DNA of 64,000 bases from Dendrolimus kikuchii (GCA_019925095.2 CM034388.1:30386934-30450933), one strand, 5' to 3'; counted from the first letter of the stretch, positions 52,530 to 62,550 are shown. Made by a program: numbers and translations. The notes: generated by a model from the letters alone, not told the origin.

Positions 52530-52811
52530 ACCACTTCTGGAGGGCTTGCGTGGGGCCATGGGAAGGCCAACACGTAGAGACCCCTTGACAAATTTAATGT
52601 AAATGTGGCGTGACAGTGACCGGCGCTTATCCCTGTCTACACCATATAATGCACCAAAGGACAAGCCCCGGCCAGTGTAGGACTATTGTGGGAAATGAGA
52701 ACAAATGTACCGAGCTACTGGGGTGAAGTGCTAATGGTACTAGGGGTCTGGGAATATGTGGACTATGGCGTCTGCCGGTCGCAATGTTCAGGGAACATGG
52801 GTGTGAGTGGC
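52530..52811 (+). repeat. U1 repeat, copy 4 (truncated)
   Basis: AAAGACCAC, GGAGGGCTTGCGTGGGGCC through GTTCAGGGAACATGGG. Right half missing. Confidence 0.65.
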
Positions 52812-52900
52812 ACAATGTACAAAGTAGTAGTACAATAGGCGGCCTTATTGCTTAAATCAATCTCTTCCTGGCAGCCTTTGGATGGACAAGTACCTTAGGA
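52812..52900 (-). mobile_element. CRJ-type LINE 3' terminus
   Basis: On the minus strand, CATCCAAAGGCTGCCAGGAA and AATAAGGCCGCCTATTG. A second such terminus is at 55482. Next to it, 52901-53024 is AT-rich and unassigned. Confidence 0.55.
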
Positions 52901-53024
52901 TCTTATTCCCAATAATTTGTTGGCGTGCAGCTTAAGATTATATTAATGATAATATATATAATACAATATACAATAATATAATAAGTGTGATAATAGTAAT
53001 GTAATAGATAAGTATATAACCATA

Positions 53025-53458
53025 TAATAGTACATTATGGTACTAGTGTGTAACATTGGTGATTACCGCCGAGGCGCCATTGAGACTCGAGCCGTAGGCG
53101 AGGGTCTTAAGAGAGCCGAGGACGGTAATCATCAATACACACGTGTATCATACGACGTTTTTCAACACACTTGTGAATAAAATAACAACAAAAACTCATT
53201 TTATTTAGTAGATAAAAAAAAAGATATATGAGTGAAAGTTTTATTTATTAAACACGTACGAGTTAAAATCATCTATTTAAATAAGAAGTTGCATGAAATG
53301 AGCAAGCAATAGGAACATTAATTTATTTGTTCTATAGAACACGATCTTTTTTTTTTTAATAAAAACTTTTTTAAGAACAAAGCAACTCAACCACGAGTCT
53401 CAATGGCGCCTCGGCGATAATCACCAATGTTACACACTAGTACCATAATGTACTATTA
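53025..53458. mobile_element. FB-3 element, copy 3, with 65-bp terminal inverted repeats
   Basis: The left end (53025-53089, TAATAGTACATTATGGTACT...) is repeated inverted at 53394-53458 with one mismatch, replacing the right part seen in the Hel-C copies. The body through AACAAAGCAACTCAACC is shared. A free-standing foldback derivative. Confidence 0.78.
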
Positions 53459-53522
53459 CATATTCACGCAAAAATACACATAGATAAATATATATTATAC
53501 GTACATAGACATACACAACAAA

Positions 53523-53851
53523 TCTATATATATAAAAGAAAGTCGTGTTAGTTACACTATGTATAACTCAATAACGGCTTTACTGATTTGGCTGATAATT
53601 AGTGGGGAGGTAGCTTAGAACCAGGAGATTGACATAGGATACTTCTTTTTCCCGTTGAAACCGGCAGGTGGCACTGAGATTAGGTTCTAGAATCCTCCTA
53701 ATCACCTGGAGCGATTTTCGTGATTTTGTTTTTGTGTGTTTGAGTGGGTTTTCGGATGGTTTAGATTCGCAATTAGAACCGGTAAGTGGCGCTGAGATCG
53801 GGTCCTAGATTTTTTTTTTCAGAGCAGGACAACGTCTGCCGGGGCCGCTAG
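53523..53851 (+). mobile_element. Hel-B Helitron, complete copy
   Basis: A|TCTATATATATAAAAGAAAG at 53523; hairpin-forming AGCAGGACAACGTCTGCC, GGGGCCG and CTAG|T at 53848-53852. 329 bases with A and T flanks and no coding capacity. Confidence 0.85.
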
Positions 53852-53894
53852 TAATACATATTTTGCAGTTAGATAAAGCTCCCTCATTAACTTT

Positions 53895-54204
53895 GGTTTT
53901 TTTTTATTGCAGGAGTTCAGCAGACAGGCAGACGGCCCACTGGATGAAAAGCGGTTACCATCGCCTATGGACATATGCAACACCAAAGGTGCTACAAATA
54001 CGCTGCTGCTCTCTTAAGGGAGTCTGGAACCTGGTCACTAATGCCGGAACACAACTCAAAATTGTTATGGCGGTTCTAGACCAGGGATGGTAGCCATCCA
54101 GTCGAGCGATGCCCTACCACCTGGCTGTGGGTTATTTAGTCGCCTCTTACGACAGGCCGCCCGGCCGCGGGAAATTTGTTCTTTCTCCGTTCCTGCACGG
54201 ATAA
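53895..54204 (-). mobile_element. S1 SINE-like repeat, copy 18
   Basis: Full-length minus-strand copy with a small loss (GCGGTTCTAGACCAGG) and a degraded head (GGGAAATTTGTTCTTTC). Confidence 0.9.
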
Positions 54205-54569
54205 AAAATGGTTGGTATAAAATTTGAATACATCGACAAGATGCCCTGCCACGCTAGAGCCAAACGCCATTTCTATGTGTTTTGCGCCCGAGTTACAAAA
54301 ACATCATGAGAAATCTCGTCTTGAACAACCTTAACAAGTAAAGCGATTCCTGAAACATAAAAGTCCATAATATCCCTGTGGGATTTTTATGGACGGACAC
54401 TATAAAATATCTACAATCCCTATGAGATAAAAAAATCTATAACTTTTCATAGTATACTAGTCACCGATCTCCTCGGTAAGAACAAATGTAGAGTCTATGA
54501 CATTCCATATTTTATATAGAAGCGTCATTCACCAATATCGTTGCATCAACAGTTGGTGTGACCTGCAGT
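54205..54569. other. Unassigned sequence
   Basis: No coding frame or repeat; includes a short near-palindrome AAAAGTCCATAATATCCC / GGGATTTTTATGGAC at 54358-54395. Confidence 0.35.
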
Positions 54570-55039
54570 AAGGGTGAACTGAATCGTACTAATGCGACTC
54601 CACGCGGACGCCGGCGGTTGGCTGGCATCCGGAGACGCAGGTATGCGCATGACTTCCAACCCTGAATAATACCGCTTCGGGGGCCTTTAGCTATCAAGGG
54701 AGGAAAGGATTCATCACCCCCGCTGACGAAGTGAATGTGTTCTGATTCCCGGGGCACATTCAGGCGCTGGATCGGACTGGGTGTAACTATGTTCTAAGTC
54801 TCAGCCTTTCCTACATAAAAAGCGCGGGGCACGTGGGAGGAGGGTGGTTTTAGTGGGTAGTGGATGTTGCGCGTGCAACTTCTCTGAGTCTCCACACAAG
54901 CTGGCTTGATTAGTGTTCGGATTGCCCCTTATCAAAGAGGAAAGCCTTCATGATCAACTATGGTCTAATCCCTTGCAAAGGACCCAGTATTGTGCGTAAA
55001 TAGCATTTCCCCCGCCTTAAAAAAAAGGGTGAACTGAAT
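54570..55039 (+). mobile_element. S2 retroelement, longer copy with TSD
   Basis: AAGGGTGAACTGAAT at 54570-54584 and 55025-55039. The inserted 440 bases begin in frame for RTNATPRGRRRLAGIRRRRY then AHDFQP and stop, which I read as the last codons of a LINE ORF2 (inference), followed by a 3' UTR shared with 3341-3639 and a short A tract. Confidence 0.85.
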
Positions 55040-55064
55040 ACTTGATACCATTTTAAACAGTAAC

Positions 55065-55176
55065 ATCAAAAAAATAAGAAGTAGAAAGTAAGAATAAGCC
55101 TAAATGGCACTCTGTTGTCCGTGCCTACCCCGCAAGGGAACTGGCGTGAAGTTATGTATGTATGTATCAAAAAAAT
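55065..55176 (+). mobile_element. RTE-1 minimal insertion with TSD
   Basis: ATCAAAAAAAT at 55065-55075 and 55166-55176. About 78 bases of RTE-1 end; 12 bases of filler (AAGAAGTAGAAA) precede it. Confidence 0.85.
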
Positions 55177-55299
55177 GGAGTAGGAACGTATATTAAAATT
55201 GTATTTTTGTATCGTCTACAAATATGGAAAATGGTATTCCGTCCATAAAACTGAATGAATTATGCTTTTAAGCAACTACGATGTGGGACTAAATTAACA

Positions 55300-55445
55300 T
55301 CTTTTTTTTATTGCAGGAGTTCAACAGACAGGCAGACGGCCCATTTGATGGAAAGCGGCTGCCATCGCCTATGGACATTTGCAACACCAAAGGTGCTGCT
55401 ACAAATGCGCTGCTGCTCTCTTAAAGGAGACTGGAACCTGGTCAA
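55300..55445 (-). mobile_element. S1 SINE-like repeat, copy 19 (5'-truncated)
   Basis: Minus-strand tail half, ending at ACCTGGTCA (the GGTTCC block), as in copy 10. It contains a 3-base duplication GCTGCTACAAATG. Confidence 0.88.
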
Positions 55446-55481
55446 TGAATATGCTTTATTGTGTTTTAAAAGATACAGTTA

Positions 55482-55580
55482 ACAGAAATAAAATTTTACA
55501 ATACAATAGGCGGTCTTATCGCTATTAGCGATTTCTTCCAGACAACCTTTGGATGGACAAAAAATTTGATAAGAACAGAG
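55482..55580 (-). mobile_element. CRJ-type LINE 3' terminus, second copy
   Basis: On the minus strand, TTGTCCATCCAAAGGTTGTC, TGGAAGAAATCGCTAATAGC and GATAAGACCGCCTATTG, then AAATTTTATTTCTG. Related to CRJ-2's GAGATCGC...AGCGATAAGG terminus. Confidence 0.6.
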
Positions 55581-55599
55581 GTATGTTGCATTATTCTCA

Positions 55600-55729
55600 T
55601 AAATTTTGTATGGTGATAACTTATATCCCTGGTCAACACATAGGATACTTTTGATCCAGAAAAATTAAAGACTTCCCGTGGCATAGTAAAAAATCGCACC
55701 ACGCGGAAGATGTCGCGGGCATCAGCTAG
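55600..55729 (+). mobile_element. Helitron 3' fragment
   Basis: CACCACGCGGAAGATGTCGC then GGGCATCAG and CTAG|T at 55726-55730. Upstream matches the ATAGGATACTTTTGATCC type of Helitron body rather than Hel-A. 55740-55974 is unassigned. Confidence 0.6.
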
Positions 55730-55974
55730 TATATGTAAATAAAATAATACAATATACACTTACTTAAATAAATAAAAAACTAGAAAAAGCTGACAATAAC
55801 TGCTGCTGTGTCCTTAAATTGAGCTATAATAATCCTCCAAAAGTCTCTTAAAAATAGGCAGTGACTTGGCTAGCTTGATATTAACAGCTATTTTTATTAT
55901 TAATTTTATGTACTTTATAATTTAAAAAAAACAGCAGCTTCAGAAATTCAAGCACTACTGCTGTGAGAATAAAT

Positions 55975-56302
55975 ACCTAAAATTTTAAAAGGTTTTTTTA
56001 TATAGTAGTATAAGTTCGCGTTTGACCATGATCTCGCCCGATGCAGAGCGAAGATGTGGTCTAGGATGGAGCAAAGTTACCTAGACGGTGCCTATTCACA
56101 CGGGACTTAAAGACACCCAGGTTGTAAGTATCGGGACAGACAAACTCCGGCAATGAGTTCCACTCTTTTGCAGTGAACATGATGAATGCAAACGCAAAGA
56201 GCTTCATTCCTATTGCATTTCTTCCGCTTCCTATTACAAGAAACCACTCCAAAAACAGAGATGCAGACACAAATGTTACAATCAATTTAAACATTTTTAC
56301 AT
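55975..56302 (-). mobile_element. CRJ-4 LINE C-terminus
   Basis: The minus-strand frame ends FTAKEWNSLPEFVCPDTYNL then GVFKSRVNRHRLGNFAPS: a CR1/Jockey-like ORF2 end. After the stop, ATCTTCGCTCTGCATCGGG and GCGAACTTATACTAC continue the element. The upstream side is cut by the pogo-like MITE. Confidence 0.75.
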
Positions 56303-56303
56303 A

Positions 56304-56736
56304 TACAGTGTAAACTCCATTTAACGACACTCGATTTAACGATAAACTCCCTTAAGCGTCGAAATCACTTGGTTTTGGTTGGTTTAGCTTGTCTTCCATA
56401 CAATCAATCACTCTATATAGCATTACACTCATTCTCAATAACGACAATAATTAAATTATAAAAAGTACCTTTTAAGTTGCCAAAATTAATTAAAGCTGCG
56501 CAGCTGTGTACGGTTTTTTTATCATTTTATTATCCTAGCCCGTAATTAACTCGAGTTATCGCCAAGATACCTCAATATCGCAAGATATGAAGAAAATAAG
56601 TTAAAAAATACAACAAAATTATTTATTAAAGACGTCAAACAAAAATAACAGGCTTCTCTCCATTTAACGACATCTCTCTATAACGCCATAAATGCACAGT
56701 CCCTTCGATGTCGTTATATAGAGTTTTTATACTGTA
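56304..56736. mobile_element. pogo/Tigger-like MITE
   Basis: CAGT at 56306 and ACTG at 56734 with TA on both sides (56304-56305, 56735-56736). Ends CAGTGTAAACTCCATTTAAC and, inverted, CAGTATAAAAACTCTATATA share ACGACA beyond. 429 bases, no transposase. CAGT ends, TA target and ATTTAACGAC motifs fit the pogo branch of Tc1/mariner. Confidence 0.75.
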
Positions 56737-56796
56737 CTTTATTTCATACACACATCACTGTACGCATTCACACACTCACAGCACACACATATTTTT

Positions 56797-57107
56797 TATC
56801 CGTGCAGGAAAGGAGAAAGAATACAATTTCCTGCGTTGGGGCGGCTTGTCGTAAGAGGCGACTTAACAACCCACAGCCAGGTGGTAGGGCATTTGCCCGA
56901 CTGGATGGCTACCACCCCTGGTTTAAAGTATGCCGCCATAACAACTTTGAGTTGTGTTCCGGCATTAGTGACCAGGTTCCAGTCTCCCTTAAGAGTGCAG
57001 CAGCGCATTTGTAGCACCTTTGGTGTTGCAAATGTCCATAGGCGATGGTAACCGCTTTCCATCAAGTGGGCCGTCTGCCTGTCTGCTGAAATCCTATAAT
57101 AAAAAAA
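56797..57107 (+). mobile_element. S1 SINE-like repeat, copy 20 (first of tandem)
   Basis: Full length, TATCCGTGCAGGAAAGGAG to CCTATAATAAAAAAAA. Its A tail is followed immediately by a second, headless S1. Confidence 0.92.
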
Positions 57108-57335
57108 AGGTGGTAGGGCATTTGCCCGACTGGATGGCTACCACACATGATTTAAAGTATGCCGCCATAACAATCTTGAGTTGTGTTCCGGCATTAGTGA
57201 CCAGGTTCCAGTCTCCCTTAAGAGAGCAGCAGCGCATTTGTAGCACCTTTGGTGTTGCAAATGTCCATAGGCGATGGTAACCGCTTTCCATCAAGTGGGC
57301 CGTCTGCCTGTCTGCTGAACTCATGCAATAAAAAA
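57108..57335 (+). mobile_element. S1 SINE-like repeat, copy 21 (second of tandem)
   Basis: Starts at GGTGGTAGGGCATTTGCCC, same orientation, no spacer after copy 20's tail. Both share the rare TTTAAAGTATGCCGCC variant, so a local duplication or dimer is more likely than two unrelated insertions. Confidence 0.9.
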
Positions 57336-57387
57336 TATAAAGAAAACATATACACACGCACGCAAGCATATACAATTACATATCTAC

Positions 57388-57431
57388 ATACATACACACA
57401 TACATAACTTCACGCCAGTTCCCTAGTGGGG
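57388..57431 (-). mobile_element. RTE-1 terminal scrap
   Basis: CATACACACATACATAACTT then CACGCCAGTTCCC: the tail, stop and a few codons only. Confidence 0.7.
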
Positions 57432-57582
57432 ACTTATATATCTAAGAACTATAATTATATTGTTTAACCATATAGGTGAGGAGTGCCTTTGATTGACTCA
57501 AACACAGGCCTTATTCCTAGTTTGAGAGCCGAAGGTATAGGTACGTACTTTTTTTTAAATTCCATAGCCGTATTTAAAACTA

Positions 57583-57775
57583 AAGTCTAAAGTATGTCGC
57601 CATAACAACCTTGAGTTGTGTTCCGGCATTAGTGACCAGGTCCCAGTTTCCCTTAAGAGAGCAGCAGCGCATTTGTAGCTACTTTGCTATTGCAAATGTC
57701 CATAGGCGATGGTAACCGCTTTCCATCAAGTGGGTCGTCTGCCTGTCTGCTGATCTCCTACAATAAAAAAAAAAC
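57583..57775 (+). mobile_element. S1 SINE-like repeat, copy 22 (5'-truncated)
   Basis: Starts at GTCTAAAGTATGTCGCC and ends CTCCTACAATAAAAAAAAA. Has GCTACTTTGCTATTGCAAA in the tail block. Confidence 0.9.
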
Positions 57776-57838
57776 TAATACATTTTTACTGTTACCTAAT
57801 TATTTTTCTATAATGTCTCTTTTTCTATACTAATATTA

Positions 57839-58046
57839 TCTTAATATATATAAATCTCGTGTCACAATGTTTGTCCTCAATGGACTCCTAAACTACTTGA
57901 CCGATTTTAATCAAATTTTCACACCGTGTGCAGTTTGATCCAACTTGAAAGATAGGATAGGTTACATTTGGACCCGGTAGGTGGCGCTGCAATCGGGTTC
58001 AAGTTTTATTTCTTCAGGGCAGAACAACGTCTGCCGGGACAGCTAG
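57839..58046 (+). mobile_element. Hel-B array, unit 1
   Basis: A|TCTTAATATATATAAATCTC to hairpin GGCAGAACAACGTCTGCC, GGGACAG and CTAG|T at 58043-58047. The following T is also the start of unit 2. Confidence 0.85.
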
Positions 58047-58492
58047 TATATTATATAAAAGAAAGTCGTGTTAGTTACACTATTTATAACTCAAGAACGG
58101 CTGTACCGATTTGGCTGACAATTAGTGGAGAGGTAGCTTAGAACAAGGAGACGGAGATAGAATACTTTTTATCCCGTTGTAACCGGTAGGTGGCGCTGAG
58201 ATTGGGTTCTAGAATCCTACTAATCACCTGGGCCGATTTTGGTGATTTTGTTTTTGTGTGTTTGAGTGGATTCCCGGATGGTTTAGATTCGCAATTAGAA
58301 CCAGTAGGTGGCGCTGAGATCGGGTTCTAGAATCCTCCTCATCAATTGGACCGATTTTGGTGATTTTGTTTTTGTGTGTTTGAGTGAGTCTTCGGATGGT
58401 TTAAATCCACAATTGGAACCTGTAGGTGGCGCTGGAATCGGGTTCTAAATTTTATTTCTTCAGGGCAGAACAACGTCTGCCCGGGCAGCTAG
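58047..58492 (+). mobile_element. Hel-B array, unit 2
   Basis: TATATTATATAAAAGAAAGT onward; hairpin GGCAGAACAACGTCTGCC, CGGGCAG and CTAG|T at 58489-58493. The block GGTGGCGCTGAGAT.GGGTTC ... TTTGTTTTTGTGTGTTTGAG is repeated in tandem, making the unit longer than 53523. Confidence 0.83.
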
Positions 58493-58585
58493 TATTATAT
58501 AGAAGAAAGATTTGATTATTTGTTTCTTTGCATTGAATACGCTCCGAAACTACTGAACCGATTTGAAAAATTCTTTCACTGTTGG
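58493..58585 (+). mobile_element. Helitron array, unit 3 (5' end only)
   Basis: TATTATATAGAAGAAAGATT, then GAATACGCTCCGAAACTACT and ATTCTTTCACTGTTGG: the Hel-D type 5' end in sense orientation, cut off before its body. Confidence 0.7.
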
Positions 58586-59240
58586 AATTTTTGCAAAAAT
58601 TTCTTTGTAACTCTTGGACGTAGTTTTATTATATACTTATTATACCTAGCTTCTAAGAACGGAGTTTTAATATTTGGTGAACAATAAAGTGTTGTCATTT
58701 ATTCACTTTGCTTTATTATCATGAAAATGAGACGCGCTAAAACGTATCTACGTGGATAAATATCATTGTTTAGAGCCGTATATTACTTGCGGATACCGAG
58801 GTCGGTCCCGTGGGACGTCCGACTGAGTCCAATCCTAGTCTGTCTTCTCAGATTAGATTTGATCTGAAATGGGAATGTTCTATTGTAATCATATTATAGT
58901 TCCAAAGGGAACGAGTGGGTTTCATCTATACTACAACCATATTTAGGTGAGTTTTCATCTTTGACGACGATTATCTTAAAAACTGTCTGTTCCACATGGA
59001 AACTTGTTTCTTGTCGCTTCTTCGAGGAAACTATCCTATGATCTGTGATTAAAATATCCTTTGTTCAACAATATTGTTGTTAATACCTATATACATAGAT
59101 TTAGGATATTCATAGATAATATCATACCGCACCACCGCATTGCATTACACGCATACTTCACAAACAAACCAAGACACACAAAAAACCTAAAAATTAATAA
59201 CTCAGCACCGAAACGGAAAAAACAACACACATGGCATTAG
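58586..59240. other. Unassigned sequence
   Basis: No gene or window repeat. 58670-58710 (GTGAACAATAAAGTG) resembles a polyadenylation region, without a partner. Confidence 0.3.
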
Positions 59241-59361
<121 letters not shown>

Positions 59362-59675
59362 ATCCGTGCAGGAATGGAGAAAGAATACAATTTCCTGCGT
59401 TGGGGCGGCCTGTCGTAAGAGGCGACTTAACAACTCACATCCAGGTAGTAGGGCATTTGCCCGACTGGATGGCTACCACCCCTGGTCTAGAGTATGTCGC
59501 CATAACAACCTTGAGTTGTGTTCCGGCATTAGTGACCAGGTTCCAGTCTCCTTTAAGAGAGCAGCAGCGCATTTGTAGCACCTTTGGTGTTGCAAATGTC
59601 CATAGGCGATGGTAACCGCTTTCCATCAAGTGGGCCGTCTGTCTGTCTGCTGATCTCCTGCAATTAAAAAAAAAG
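59362..59675 (+). mobile_element. S1 SINE-like repeat, copy 23
   Basis: Full length; TATCCGTGCAGGAATGGAG follows the TA tract directly and the tail is CTGCAATTAAAAAAAAA. Confidence 0.92.
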
Positions 59676-59839
59676 GTACAGATATAAGGCCCACACTGCA
59701 CATGCACTTCCTCACAACACCAGCATGTAACAGATACACTCTACTTTAGTATAAGTTTAGTATTAAAATTAGAATAAATTAATATAAGTTATTCGTAAGG
59801 TTCATCACAACACAAAAATATACATTCAATAAATGTCAC

Positions 59840-60055
59840 ACACAATAACAAAATCAAATTGATCGTGTTCTAGCAGAAGGTGATGTCAGGAGCCTTAAGA
59901 ACAGACGAGCGTACATGACAAGAGTTATGAATGTCAAAGAAGCAAGTGAGGTGTGTAAGAATAAGCCTAAATGGCGCTCTGTCGTTCGTGCCTACCTCGC
60001 AAGGGAACTGGCGTGAAGTTATTTATGTATGTAAAACCATATATACACAATAACA
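59840..60055 (+). mobile_element. RTE-1 insertion with 11-bp TSD
   Basis: ACACAATAACA at 59840-59850 and 60045-60055 frames 194 bases, from the DQIDRVLAEGD codons to TTATTTATGTATGTAAAACC. 60056-60239 is unassigned. Confidence 0.9.
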
Positions 60056-60239
60056 GTCAATTGTAATCTAAGTATCTAATTTGCATGTTATTACAAATTT
60101 CAGTTGCCCCAACAATATCTAGCCAAATTCGTATTCAAGTAACATTGGTATAATTATGAATTCAAGCCTGTGGCATTTGAAATTGAGTCAGAAATGATCC
60201 TAGATATTAAAGGGCCGAACTTAGAGATTAATATTGTTA

Positions 60240-60845
60240 TCTAATATATAAAATTCTCGTGTCGCGGTGTTTGTTACCAAACTCCTCCTAAACGGATGAA
60301 TCGATTTGTATGAAATATTGTGTGCATATCGGGTAGATCTGAGAATCGGCCAACATCTATTTTTCATACTTCTAAATGATAAGAGTGACCCACGCCTAAT
60401 TATTTTTTTTATTTTTTGTCAATTTTTGTTATTTTGATTTTTTTATGATTCGGCATTAAAAATACATACAACCAAAAAATTTTCACCCTTCTACCACTAA
60501 CCAATATTTTTTAATAGCGATATTAGTATTTTAGTAATTTTCTACTGGGATGATTCAAATTTGAAACAGGTAGATGGAGCTGCAATCGGGTTCCAGAAGG
60601 TAGGTGTTTTTGTTGTTGTTGTAAGTGTTCAAGTTTGTCCCGGAATGGTTTAAATTAACGATTGGAGCCAGTAGGTGGCGCCGCGATACTCCTCTACGGT
60701 GGGCCTGATATGGATGATTTTTTTATTGGTTCAAGTGGATTTGAGAATAGTTTAGATTAACATTTAGTCCCGGTAGATGGCGCTGGAATCGGGTTCTAGA
60801 TTTTTATTTTTTAAAGGCAGGACAATGTCTGCCGGGTACAGCTAG
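60240..60845 (+). mobile_element. Hel-B Helitron, long copy
   Basis: TCTAATATATAAAATTCTCG start; 3' hairpin GGCAGGACAATGTCTGCC, GGGTACAG and CTAG|T at 60842-60846. 606 bases with three GGTAG.TGG.GC blocks, the largest Hel-B here. Non-coding. Confidence 0.82.
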
Positions 60846-60900
60846 TATATGTATAATATTATAAAACTCTAAACATGCCGTGTCTGTATATTGTAGCTTT

Positions 60901-61140
60901 CTTATCCGTGCAGGAACGGAGAAAGAATACAATTTCCTGCGGCCGGGCGGCCTGTCGTAAAATGCGACAAAACAACCCACAGCCAGGTGGTAGGGCATTT
61001 GCCCGACTGAACGGCTACCACCCCTGGTCTAGAGCATGCCGCCATAACAACCTTGAGTTGTGTTCCGGCATTAGTGACCAGGTTCCAGACTCCCTTAAGA
61101 GAGCAGCCTGCCTGTCTGCTGAACCCCTGCAATAAAAATA
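60901..61140 (+). mobile_element. S1 SINE-like repeat, copy 24 (tail deletion)
   Basis: Normal to TTAAGAGAGCAGC, then skips about 70 bases to CTGCCTGTCTGCTGAACC and GCAATAAAAATAAAA. Confidence 0.9.
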
Positions 61141-61675
61141 AAAAATATTTTTTTTTTAAAAAAGCTATTATAGCTATTATTTTGACATTACAAACAGACA
61201 CTTTAATTTTATTTATCTTTATAGAACTATAGATGTATAGATAACACATTCTAAATACTAAATCCGCATTTACTTACATAATAATATTCGCCATACTTCA
61301 CTCCCATTTTCTACGCAATGACATTTTCCCTTAAGTACACGCCCTAATTCCATTATCTTATCTAACAAGATGCCATAAACTTTAAGCTGATATCATAACA
61401 GTTGCGCAACTTAACTCAAAAAGGTCGAGGGGTCAAAGGGTCAGGTACCCAATGTGGGTGGTTAACTTACCTTTTGACCCCACTATGTATACCCAATCCT
61501 TTATTATCCTAATTCCTACTCTCTTAATACTAACTGTTAAGTCACGTACATGGAATAATTTATTACTACATAAAAGCAAGGTTAAAACTGAGTAGCCCAT
61601 GTACATGCCAAAGTCTGTCAATACAGGAAACAGAAAACCTTTGGAGATGCACCTCCAAAAAAAAAATGCATCTAC
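61141..61675. other. Unassigned sequence
   Basis: AT-rich. A short inverted pair GGGGTCAAA (61430) / TTTTGACCCC (61473) surrounds GGTACCCAATGTGGGT. No gene recognised. Confidence 0.35.
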
Positions 61676-61679
61676 GAAC

Positions 61680-62103
61680 TCAGTACCTCGCGCTTACGTC
61701 ATCCGAGGGAAGTCTCAAGTTAACTTTTGCGGGTTGTGTATATTTTCACGTAGCAGTTAAGATATCTGTATATACAGTCTTAAGTTTAATGTTAAATTAG
61801 TTAAGTAACAATTACATAGATAGTACAACACATGTCGTCTTGTTTATTAAAACTTGAGACCTGAGTGGTGTGCGCGCTCCCCTCCCGACCCCCGCCTTCT
61901 TACCGCTCTCGCCGTCGACGCGTACGATCGAGTCAGTACCTCGCGCTTACGTCATCCGAGCGAAGTCTCAAGTTAACTTTTGCGGGTTGTATATATTTTC
62001 ACGTAGCAGTTAAGATTTTTGTATATATAGTCTTAAGTTTAATGTTAAATTAATTAAGTAACAATCACACCGAGAGTATAACACATGTCGTCTCGTTTTG
62101 TAC
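61680..62103. repeat. Pair of 170-bp direct repeats (TRIM-like or duplication)
   Basis: CAGTACCTCGCGCTTACGTC at 61681 recurs at 61934 and the match runs about 170 bases to CACATGTCGTCTCG-like sequence at each end, about 95% identical by eye. The 80-base spacer is GC-rich and different. Each repeat holds a TATATA and AGTCTTAAG. Could be a very small LTR-type element or a local duplication; TG...CA ends are not evident. Confidence 0.65.
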
Positions 62104-62369
62104 TCCCCTCCAGCGGTTGAGCCTAGCTGCCGCAGCGATGGAGACAAGGACCTTCGCCTAGTAGTGCGTCACCCTATCCAACTGGATAACCATGATATAC
62201 GCACCATGCAACATAAAAAATAAATTCCTACACTAACTAATATTATAAATGCGAATGTCAGTTTATTTATTTGTGAGGTTTAGACGGCTTAGCTACGCAA
62301 CAGATAGTATATTAATGCTACGCATACCTTGCTTTCTCGTTGAAATTTTAAATATCTACACCCTTATTT
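62104..62369. other. Mostly unassigned; degenerate Helitron 5' end
   Basis: CTAATATTATAAATGCGAAT at 62235 and CTTAGCTACGCAACAG resemble a Helitron end. The rest is unassigned. Confidence 0.4.
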
Positions 62370-62550
62370 GAAGAGCAATTACAAGTCAATAGATGGCGCT
62401 GTTCAATAGTTGAAGGCGCAAAACATTTCCAACACATACAAAGAAGATATACCCAACAGTAAAAGTCGGGCGTATAGTGTATCATCTATGGTCGAGCCTA
62501 GACCTGAGAGGAACAGCAATAATCTAAGCGGAGGATCTACCTTTTTTAAT
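62370..62550 (+). repeat. U8 repeat, copy 2
   Basis: GTCAATAGATGGCGCTGTTC and GAGCCTAGACCTGAGAGGAA correspond to 26190 and 26290. Confidence 0.5.
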
